Assembly (NCBI GenBank): GCA_033980235.1
Contig: CM067067.1
Span: forward strand, 19,597,239-19,661,238
Origin: Diadema setosum
Lineage: Eukaryota; Echinodermata; Echinoidea; Diadematoida; Diadematidae
DNA length: 64,000 bases
Reading direction: 5' to 3'
A program made the position numbers and the translations under genes. Below are positions 60,901-64,000 of the stretch, piece by piece (position 1 is the first letter of the stretch; each line of letters begins with the position of its first letter). The notes under the pieces were generated by a model. The model saw only the letters and a list, made by a program, of their open reading frames with translations, did not search any database and had not been told where the DNA came from.

Positions 60901-63462
60901 TGAGGACGGTTTGATTTTGCTACAACATGCATTTCCCATAGACGCTTGCCCTAGTATACTCGGGACTCGTCCTCAATGGGTTAACATCCCTGAAACTATG
61001 TGTACTTTTGTTGAAAGTGTGACCTGTTTGCTCAAACTTCTGAAAGTCATTGGGAAGCAAACTACACTGTCGTTTCACATAGTGTGACCGCAGCTATGGA
61101 TACAACAGCAGGGCTGGAGGGCAATCTTACCTTATTCTTGCCAGGACTGAAGACCTTGGTAGGATACGAAAAGAAGACAGGCTGCTCCTGATCGGCTGGA
61201 TGTTCGATAATGTCCTCTCCACCTCCCTGAATGATGAGAGGATTTGTACAACCAGAAAATACTGATTAATCACAAATGAAAAGTTGGTGGGGGCTGATGA
61301 ATCATTTCTTCATGTGGGCACAAAACTAAATTTGTTGAAAGGGTAGAGAGGATTTCAAGTGCATAAAATATACAAATGTATACACTTAATGAATCATTTT
61401 TACAGTTTTCCTGGTCTGACAAGCATTTATGTCTCCATGCCATATGTTGTGCAATGACATACATTCTCACAAGGCAAGAGAAAAGTACAACTGTATATGC
61501 CATATATTTAGCAAGTCCAATTTTTAGAGAATCGGGACTTCTCGACAATTTCATGAATGGTGAAAGTCGAGACCATGGAGTTCAGCAATGGACTGAAAAA
61601 CTCTGTTCTCATTCACTCATTTTCAGGAAGATTGCACCCATGGTGCTTCATTACTTGGGTCCATGTCAGGATCCATGTCAGGATCAGATCTCATATTTTG
61701 GTGTGTTGTTAAAATAGCACCCAACTCGGTTAAAGGGATGGATATAGTTTTGGTTGAGATGGGGCTTCAGGATTCCAACTTTTTTGTGAGATAATAAGAA
61801 ACCTCTTATGAAATATTAAAGAGCATACAATCCTACGAGGATTTTAAAGTATGTTTGATGAAAATTGGTTTTGAAATGCCTGAGATATCCTAAATAGAGT
61901 GATTTGAATACAAAGTGGGACCCACCATGTACTAGGATCGCTTTGTTTGCTTTACTTTTGGATATATCGGCCATTTCAAAACTGATTTTCATTGAATAAA
62001 CTTTCAATTCCTCCTAGTCTTAGGATTGCATGCTCTTTAATATTTCAGAGGAGGTTTATAATTATCTGGCAAAAGGTTAAAAGCTGAATCTCCATCTCTC
62101 AACCAAAACTATACCACCCTTTGATAATGAATATTCATTAGCACCAAACAGCAGGGTTGTATCCCAAGACGCCACACCCCTCACCTTGTAAGCCAGAGGC
62201 AGGCCGGTCTTGTTGATGAGGCAGTACGGCACAAAGAGGGCCATGTCCACGAAGCCCTGGTTGTAGTCACACCACACCCCGGCCTCAGTCCACTTCCCAT
62301 TGGGGCCCCTGAAGCCCAGCTGGGAGTACTCCTGTAGGGTGGACCTCAGGGTCATCTCGCCCCTCCACTCCAGCCCATTGTATGCATCAAGCTGCCAGGT
62401 GAAAGATTTTGGGAGGGGGTGGAAAAAAATACTTAGTGAATCTAGCCAGCCAGCAAGCCAGCAAATTACTAAAGGTTGGTAGAAGTCTGAATCTCCTTGG
62501 ATGATCTCCCCAACTGATAAAGTTTTTCTGCATCATACTTTAATACAGAATCTTTTACCACAGTAAAACTTCCTCTTTTAACCCATTGAGGACAGGCACA
62601 TTTTGCTACAGCATGCATTTCCCATAAACACCTGCCCAAGTATACTCGGGACTCATCTTCAACAGGTTAAGATAAAAGCATCTATACATTGAAAAACCAG
62701 AATTATTCATGGCATGAAACTTTTGCAAATTGTAAACGATGAAAAAGTTATGAGTGTACAATATGTACTAGTTTGTGCCAGCACAAACTTTGGTGTGCAT
62801 TTTACTTCTGTAAATCATGCCTTTTTATGAAATTTGTGAAAGTTTCATGCATGCGAAACTTTGTGGTTTACAGTATATGATAATCAGATTATTGTAATTT
62901 GAAGTGAGGTTTTGTCCTCTGTACTAAACATGAGATAACCAACAAAGTAAACAAAATGGTTATGAGAGTAACAGAAGTCTGAATATTGACACCTAAAGTA
63001 CACTTTGTATTGGTTCTCTTGTTTTGGCAATGTGACATTTCAAAAGACTTTGTGGTTTCAGAAATCATCTTGACGTTAAATACTAACAACACTGACACTA
63101 TAAAAATGAAAATAATCACATCTGAATTTTTCTGAAAATCATAGCATGAAACCCAGCCAAAAATGACATCAAGGTTTCTTGGTCGGTGTAAAGTTGTCAA
63201 TGAAATGGTTTAGATTGACTCCCATAACCACTTTGTACACATTGGCATATGTGCACAGACTTGAGATCATTAGTTATCCCTTACAAAAATAGTATACATC
63301 AAGTCCCTTGGTACAAAAGGGTTTAACCGGCTTGATACTCAGCGACAAGCCTCCACGACCGCGCTTGCTTCTCACCCTGACAAACATCATTGTCTTGGCC
63401 AGCTCAACGTTGAACATCTTGCTCTGCTCACATGGCTCAATCTTGATCTCATCAGCCGAACC
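26313..63462 (-). CDS. VPS13A/C-like: VPS13A/C-type bridge-like lipid transfer protein, C-terminal 1069 residues
   Basis: Twenty-three - strand exons, listed separately, join in frame with GT-AG introns. VPS13 proteins are rod-like conduits moving phospholipids between membranes at organelle contact sites. Exons at 63.5-49.3 kb match the VAB adaptor-binding (SHR-BD) region, with repeat starts such as [22 protein letters not shown] and [10 protein letters not shown] carrying the repeat Asn. Exons at 40-33 kb carry the APT1/VPS13_C region (WVSFLDG, FTEDLAL, PFGFVRG, FYEPYQ). Exons at 33-31.5 kb carry the ATG2_C-like amphipathic region ([43 protein letters not shown]). The last four exons are the PH-like end. 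The N-terminal chorein part is beyond 64000. Closest to VPS13A/VPS13C, not VPS13B or VPS13D. Introns are long, up to 7.5 kb. Confidence 0.95.
27310..27524. mobile_element. Palindromic MITE, TACTGTAAAAGTGG family, second copy
   Basis: 215 bp, TATTGTAAAAAGTGGATATT to the complement ending TTTTTAAAGTA. More diverged than the copy at 7721-7933. In the last-but-one VPS13 intron side, between exon 22 and the final exon. Confidence 0.7.
27700..27800. repeat. AT-rich minisatellite
   Basis: About four units of roughly 28 bp built on ACTTTACAACAAAAACATAA, just downstream of the VPS13 exon 22 donor. Confidence 0.8.
27845..27970 (-). CDS. VPS13 exon 22 (Gly/Lys-rich)
   Basis: 42 codons, [20 protein letters not shown] then [20 protein letters not shown] to AE. 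This Gly/Lys-rich insert has no counterpart that I recall in human VPS13A at this place. The TAGGAG acceptor could allow omission of the first Glu. Confidence 0.9.
28391..28545 (+). mobile_element. tRNA-derived SINE
   Basis: A tRNA-like head with box A-like TAACTCAGTATTTTAGA and box B-like GAGTTGAATCCC, followed by the SINE body motif CCTCAGGTAAGGCACTTAAT. Not a functional tRNA, since the acceptor stem does not pair. In a VPS13 intron. Confidence 0.6.
28965..29088 (-). CDS. VPS13 exon 21 (PH-like)
   Basis: Completes Lys, then [20 protein letters not shown] and [21 protein letters not shown], phase 0 exit. It has the beta-strand pattern of the C-terminal PH-like domain. Confidence 0.93.
29358..29684. 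mobile_element. Foldback MITE with about 93-bp terminal inverted repeats
   Basis: The arms 29358-29450 and 29592-29684 are inverted copies with about three mismatches, beginning GGCCTGAATTCACGAAGGTG. TAT flanks both ends (29355-29357, 29685-29687). The centre is a run of short TCATTT/AAATGA inverted pieces. No ORF. Confidence 0.85.
29928..30060. mobile_element. hAT-like short MITE
   Basis: 133 bp with ends CAGGGGCGGATCCAG and the complement of CAGTGGCGGATCCAG. No clear 8-bp target duplication, so the superfamily is tentative. Confidence 0.6.
30161..30370 (-). CDS. VPS13 exon 20 (start of PH-like region)
   Basis: Completes Arg, then [20 protein letters not shown] and [20 protein letters not shown] to TYLVATD. 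It matches LRPPRLIHEDGIIRPYDRQEAEG of VPS13A. Confidence 0.95.
30550..30760. mobile_element. TACTGTAAAA-ended MITE
   Basis: Inverted ends TACTGTAAAAT and ATTTTACAGTA around a GCGAGG/CTGCGAG-rich middle. In a VPS13 intron. Confidence 0.65.
31516..31685 (-). CDS. VPS13 exon 19
   Basis: [20 protein letters not shown] then [20 protein letters not shown] to TLEGIR. This is the amphipathic Gly/Lys-rich stretch of the ATG2_C-like domain and the best single diagnostic of the family in the window. Confidence 0.97.
31746..31986. mobile_element. TACTGTATA-ended MITE
   Basis: 241 bp, TACTGTATAAGCCATATATT to the complement near CGGCGTATACAGCA. Inside are GCGAATCAGGAATTCCC and GATCGTGGAGT-like motifs shared with 39560-39803, 36924-37159 and 61493-61729. 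Confidence 0.75.
32096..32255. mobile_element. TACTGTAAAACCAG-ended MITE
   Basis: 160 bp, TACTGTAAAACCAGAAA to CTCTGGTGTTACAGTA, upstream of VPS13 exon 19 in an intron. Confidence 0.65.
32419..32582 (-). CDS. VPS13 exon 18
   Basis: [20 protein letters not shown] then [20 protein letters not shown] to RGGKGLVM. It matches TMDEDYQQKRREAMNKQPA of VPS13A. Donor GTGGGT in phase 0. Confidence 0.95.
32858..32955. repeat. 49-bp perfect tandem duplication in VPS13 intron
   Basis: Two identical 49-bp units beginning GCAGATAATACACAATGC (32858-32906 and 32907-32955), about 45 bp from exon 17. Confidence 0.92.
33001..33076 (-). CDS. VPS13 exon 17
   Basis: [20 protein letters not shown] to FGHAV. It matches GPEEFVEGMALG of VPS13A/C, the start of the ATG2_C-like region. 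The acceptor tract is C/A-rich with several G-runs on the opposite strand. Confidence 0.95.
33862..34057 (-). CDS. VPS13 exon 16
   Basis: [20 protein letters not shown] to [20 protein letters not shown] and FYEPYQ, phase 0 exit at GTCAGT. It is nearly collinear with YVLVFGLDVLGNPF and FFYEPYQ of VPS13A. Confidence 0.96.
34747..35996 (-). mobile_element. Helitron/Helentron-like element, family 2
   Basis: Read on the - strand: 5' TTTTTTGTCCCCGCCG with a hairpin (GTCCCC to GGGGAC), a CCGTCCGTCCG stretch, seven tandem units, the inverted CGGCGGGGACATA, a hairpin TTACGCACCGCGTAA, and ATTTCTAC at the 3' end near 34747. Unit spacings, taken at the AACGG mark, are 158, 157, 150, 158, 157 and 148 bp. 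Same layout as family 1 with unrelated unit sequence. In a VPS13 intron. Confidence 0.8.
36086..36231 (-). CDS. VPS13 exon 15
   Basis: [20 protein letters not shown] to [13 protein letters not shown] with a split Lys codon at GTGAGT. It matches SIGATLTDVQDVVFK of VPS13A. It sits just beside a Helentron-like repeat array (34747-35996) in the next intron. Confidence 0.93.
36774..36896 (-). CDS. VPS13 exon 14
   Basis: 41 codons, [19 protein letters not shown] to [12 protein letters not shown], phase 0 on both sides. The LSPLK end joins to IHVSFSLS, matching ISPIKIHLSLSL of VPS13A. Confidence 0.92.
36924..37159. mobile_element. TACTGTATA-type MITE, diverged
   Basis: CTGTACATGCCATATG to ATATATGGCGTAAACAGTA. 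The middle shares GATCGTGGAGTAC and the CACATTCATATCAGGATCAG segment with the copies at 31746 and 39560. Confidence 0.65.
37367..37542 (-). CDS. VPS13 exon 13
   Basis: Completes Ala, then [20 protein letters not shown] and [20 protein letters not shown] to VVDR. It matches IKYFKVLIQEMDLRLDLGF of VPS13A. The donor is taken as AGG|GTCAGT, because the one-base-shifted alternative meets a stop. Confidence 0.92.
38173..38270. repeat. 49-bp perfect tandem duplication spanning a VPS13 splice donor
   Basis: Two identical 49-bp units starting GCTGCCTACACCAACTCC (38173-38221, 38222-38270). The exon 12 end and its GTGAGT donor at 38262-38263 lie in the second unit; the same sequence is present in the first. 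Confidence 0.93.
38263..38479 (-). CDS. VPS13 exon 12
   Basis: 72 codons, [20 protein letters not shown] to LPKTVAAES, ending one base into a codon. [14 protein letters not shown] matches QIQNQIQGAIFP of VPS13A. The end of the exon and its GTGAGT donor lie inside the second unit of a 49-bp tandem duplication, so a second copy of the donor lies 49 bp downstream. Confidence 0.93.
39140..39299 (-). CDS. VPS13 exon 11
   Basis: Completes Ser, then [20 protein letters not shown] to LYKLDHGME, phase 0 exit. The S-S-G-V-x-W start matches SSSDVVWE of VPS13. Confidence 0.9.
39560..39803. mobile_element. TACTGTATACGC-ended MITE
   Basis: 244 bp with inverted ends TACTGTATACGC and GGCGTATACAGTA and the family middle. 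The best preserved of four copies. Confidence 0.8.
39994..40106 (-). CDS. VPS13 exon 10
   Basis: [19 protein letters not shown] to MEVAYIGLI, ending two bases into a codon at GTATGA. It matches the LPGIGISIV segment of VPS13A. Confidence 0.93.
40631..43092 (-). mobile_element. Helitron/Helentron-like element, family 1, long copy
   Basis: Inverted relative to 13780-14940. On the - strand the 5' end is TTTTTATACCCCCGC near 43092, then about 1.45 kb absent from the short copy (41620-43070), a CGGTCGGGCGG stretch at 41561-41605, about five core units, GGCGGGGGTATAACC, the hairpin GTCGCTGTAGCGAC and terminal ATTTCTAG at 40634-40631. The 1.45-kb block has no convincing ORF. In a VPS13 intron. Confidence 0.78.
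40783..41440. promoter_or_regulatory. Five RFX X-box-like palindromes
   Basis: GTTACCATGGCAAC at 40783, 40946, 41266 and 41427, and with a final T at 41107. Spacings are 159-163 bp. Same motif as in the 13.8-kb copy, on the opposite strand. Confidence 0.6.
43371..43493 (-). CDS. VPS13 exon 9
   Basis: 41 codons, [20 protein letters not shown] then [20 protein letters not shown]. [20 protein letters not shown] is a VPS13A/C signature. The acceptor (CTCACGAAG) is weak, with its pyrimidine tract some 30 bp away, but no other AG keeps frame. Confidence 0.92.
43700..46980 (-). other. Large VPS13 intron, first part
   Basis: Between exons 9 and 8. AT-rich, with a T-run then G-run at 44707-44733, a G-run at 45616-45625 and no coding segment I can support. 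Confidence 0.5.
47055..47621. mobile_element. Palindromic TTAA MITE, complete copy
   Basis: 567 bp. TTAA at 47055-47058 and 47618-47621, ends AGGGAAGGTAAACCC and its near complement, and arms of nearly 200 bp (GATGAGGAGACTACTAGAGG and inverse). Same family as 1-450. Confidence 0.88.
47910..48420. mobile_element. TTAA-flanked MITE related to 6555-7328
   Basis: 511 bp. Ends TTAACCCTATTCTAACTGGG and the complement of TTAATCCTGTTCTACCTGGG. G/C-run subterminal repeats around CAATTTGA. The right TTAA is shared with the next element. Confidence 0.85.
48417..48807. mobile_element. 390-bp TTAA MITE family, copy abutting another MITE
   Basis: TTAAAGGGACTGTACAG to CTGTACACACCCTTTAA. It has inverted arms around GATATCTCAGCCATTTC. 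Same family as 51951-52359 and 61730-62123. Confidence 0.85.
49310..49436 (-). CDS. VPS13 exon 8 (VAB)
   Basis: The split codon gives Phe, then [19 protein letters not shown] and [19 protein letters not shown] to NK. It matches the FAWADPTGxRKLxW block of VPS13 proteins. Phase 0 exit at GTACAG. Confidence 0.93.
50332..50465 (-). CDS. VPS13 exon 7 (VAB repeat)
   Basis: [19 protein letters not shown] to [15 protein letters not shown], ending two bases into a codon at GTAAGC. It matches YGGIIVDI and LIINQT of VPS13A and carries another repeat Asn. Confidence 0.93.
51031..51203. mobile_element. ACTGGTC-rich short MITE, copy 2
   Basis: TGCAGGGCTGCACAC to GTGTGCAGCGTTGCA, with an inside similar to 4790-4950. 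Confidence 0.7.
51290..51530 (+). pseudogene. 3' end of a CR1/L2-like LINE, reverse transcriptase tail
   Basis: Translating from about 51328 gives [16 protein letters not shown], a stop, then TFKNNF, the usual end of CR1/L2 reverse transcriptases (WNxLPxxLRxSxSLxxFKxxLK). It is followed by AAATGCGCTATAAAA and ATTATTATCATCATC, a typical 3' tail. Several stops; 5'-truncated and dead. In a VPS13 intron. Confidence 0.7.
51609..51737 (-). CDS. VPS13 exon 6 (VAB)
   Basis: 43 codons, [17 protein letters not shown] to [14 protein letters not shown]. It matches CTPFWPE and FFYTEPGHTLLQ of VPS13A. A (CA)n run lies about 155 bp upstream in the intron. Confidence 0.94.
51891..51922. repeat. (CA)n microsatellite
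   Basis: About 15 CA units in the intron upstream of VPS13 exon 6. Confidence 0.95.
51951..52359. mobile_element. 390-bp TTAA MITE family, complete copy
   Basis: TTAA at 51951 and 52356. Left AGGGAAGGTATTAGTTTTG, right CAATACCATACCATCCCG. Inverted arms with GGATATCTCAGCCATTTC. Confidence 0.85.
52659..52802 (-). CDS. VPS13 exon 5 (VAB repeat)
   Basis: 48 codons, [18 protein letters not shown] then [20 protein letters not shown] to VAVGQ. The PRYLLVNQT stretch holds the repeat Asn. Phase 0 on both sides. Confidence 0.94.
52902..53066. mobile_element. Palindromic MITE, GGGCCCATTTCATAA type
   Basis: Arms GGGACCCATTTCATAA and TTATGAAATGGGGCCC, with an inner pair ACTCTTGCTGGAATGG and its complement. 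Confidence 0.7.
53645..53836. mobile_element. Palindromic MITE, ATAACGAA type
   Basis: Left ACAGTGGACTCCTGTCATAA, right near TTTGTTATAATGCGAGTGCA. Weaker relatives are at 26572-26690 and 28190-28258. Confidence 0.6.
53840..56400 (-). other. Long VPS13 intron, middle
   Basis: Part of the 7.5-kb intron between exons 4 and 5. I see no gene. A hairpin pair GGTCAAGAG/CTCTTGACC sits at about 54651-54701. Confidence 0.5.
56414..56505. mobile_element. 90-bp TTAA-type mini-MITE, eroded copy
   Basis: AACCTGTTGAAGACAAGTCC to CGTCCTCAATGG. TTAA is lost. Relatives at 60892-60984 and 62578-62670. Confidence 0.6.
56813..56852. repeat. 20-bp perfect tandem duplication
   Basis: AAGCGATGAAATCACAGAAT twice in a row in the long VPS13 intron. 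Confidence 0.9.
58202..58975 (-). mobile_element. Helitron/Helentron-like element, family 3
   Basis: On the - strand: a 5' hairpin CCCAC to GTGGG near 58955, a CCGTCCGTTGTCCGTCCG stretch at 58897-58923, then four tandem units. The GGTGACCTT mark falls at 58311, 58467, 58623 and 58779, a period of exactly 156 bp. A possible 3' end CTGA lies near 58202 after a weak hairpin. Boundaries, especially the 3' end, are uncertain. Confidence 0.65.
60349..60453 (-). CDS. VPS13 exon 4 (VAB)
   Basis: 35 codons, [20 protein letters not shown] to SSKDYE. The [16 protein letters not shown] motif is highly diagnostic of VPS13A/C. Followed by the longest intron of the window (52803-60348). Confidence 0.95.
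60892..60984. mobile_element. 90-bp TTAA mini-MITE
   Basis: 93 bp, TTAACCTGTTGAGGACG to CGTCCTCAATGGGTTAA, with TTAA at both edges. Confidence 0.8.
61131..61226 (-). CDS. VPS13 exon 3 (VAB)
   Basis: 32 codons, [20 protein letters not shown] to VFSPGKNK, between an ATTCAG acceptor and a GTAAGA donor. It matches the PxFFYPxKVFxGKxK segment of VPS13A. Confidence 0.9.
61493..61729. mobile_element. TACTGTATA-type MITE, cut off by a TTAA MITE
   Basis: ACTGTATATGCCATATATTT and the family middle run to CACCCAACTCGG and then stop exactly where TTAAAGGGATGG begins. Confidence 0.6.
61730..62123. mobile_element. 390-bp TTAA MITE family, third long copy
   Basis: TTAAAGGGATGGATATAG to CAAAACTATACCACCCTTTG. 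The right TTAA is mutated. It ends 62 bp from VPS13 exon 2. Confidence 0.8.
62185..62391 (-). CDS. VPS13 exon 2 (VAB repeat)
   Basis: 69 codons from [18 protein letters not shown] to [13 protein letters not shown]. The IxNKTGLPL motif is the typical start of a VAB repeat in VPS13. Phase 0 on both sides. Confidence 0.93.
62578..62670. mobile_element. 90-bp TTAA mini-MITE, opposite orientation
   Basis: 93 bp, TTAACCCATTGAGGACAGG to ATCTTCAACAGGTTAA. Inverted relative to 60892-60984 and the same length. Confidence 0.8.
63376..63462 (-). CDS. VPS13 exon 1 of window
   Basis: 29 codons, [20 protein letters not shown] then LAKTMMFVR, phase 0 on both sides. Acceptor CCTGTTAG, donor GTGAGA. The sense-strand intron upstream is the CAT-rich microsatellite at 63500-63745. 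Confidence 0.82.
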
Positions 63463-63502
63463 CTAACAGGAGAAAAGGAATTCAAGAGAATAATGAAAAG
63501 AT

Positions 63503-63740
63503 GATGGTGGTGGTGATGATGATGGTGATGATGATGATGTTGATGGTGACGATGGTGATGGTTATGATGGCAGTGGTGATGGAGATGGTGATGGTGATGG
63601 TGGTACTGGTGATAATGACCATGATGGTGATGAAGGTGATGGTGGTGATGGTAATAGTGATGGTGATGGTGATGATTATGATGTTGATGGTGATAATGGG
63701 GATGGTTATGATGGTGATGGTAATGGTGGTAGCAATGATG
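63503..63740. repeat. GATGGT/GATGAT microsatellite
   Basis: About 240 bp of imperfect trinucleotide repeat. On the VPS13 sense strand it reads CATCACCATCAT and ends about 40 bp before the exon 1 acceptor. Confidence 0.92.
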
Positions 63741-64000
63741 ATGATGCATTGCTCAAACATGCTGTATAACATGGAGCTGTAGAAGTATCAGAGGTCTGCA
63801 ATTCTGAACTGCTGAATGATGTAAGCAACAGCATTACTATATAATTCTTTTACAATAATGTAAAAACAATAAAGTTTTTACAATAATGTGAAATTCTAAA
63901 TTATATTTTCTTTGTGTCATCAATGTTTACAATCATGCTGGGCCACATAGGGTGGGATATTATACATCCTAATTGTATCTTTGGGGGAATATTTTTAAGG

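Noticed and set aside
63387..63782. His-rich, Ile/Thr-rich and Met/Val-rich ORFs
   Set aside because: Pure translations of the GATGGT/GATGAT microsatellite.

Overview
This is a nuclear genomic window from an animal, most likely a marine invertebrate deuterostome. An echinoderm, perhaps a sea urchin, is my best guess from the intron-rich AT-rich DNA, the style of the dispersed repeats, and two animal genes that resemble their vertebrate orthologues. The species is inferred, not shown. No bacterial, phage or CRISPR content was seen.

Two convergent protein genes account for all the coding sequence I can support. On the + strand, 13 exons between 2698 and 15154 encode the last 797 residues of an Enhancer of polycomb (EPC1/EPC2-type) protein, the scaffold subunit of the NuA4/TIP60 histone acetyltransferase complex. 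The first roughly 50 residues and the promoter lie left of the window. On the - strand, 23 exons between 63462 and 26313 encode the last 1069 residues of a VPS13A/C-type bridge-like lipid transfer protein. The rest of that gene lies to the right. All exon joins keep frame and use GT-AG introns. The genes face tail to tail across about 11 kb (15155-26312) that holds both 3' UTRs and no further gene I can support. Their functions (chromatin acetylation and inter-organelle lipid transfer) are unrelated.

Most of the remaining sequence is intronic or intergenic and rich in non-autonomous transposons. At least ten elements appear bounded by TTAA (piggyBac-like MITEs, several families). There are also TA- or TACTGTA-ended palindromic MITEs, a long foldback element, a hAT-like MITE, a tRNA-derived SINE, and the 3' tail of a CR1/L2-like LINE.

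The most interesting content is three families (four copies) of Helitron/Helentron-like elements, resembling those described as pearl, Tsp, DINE or HINE. Each has a 5' hairpin, a CCGTCCG-rich stretch, and a core of tandem repeats. In the best-preserved cores the unit is 156-159 bp. One family carries a palindromic RFX X-box in every unit. The other two carry direct-repeat-1 nuclear receptor sites. One array alternates two unit types in a dimeric higher-order structure.
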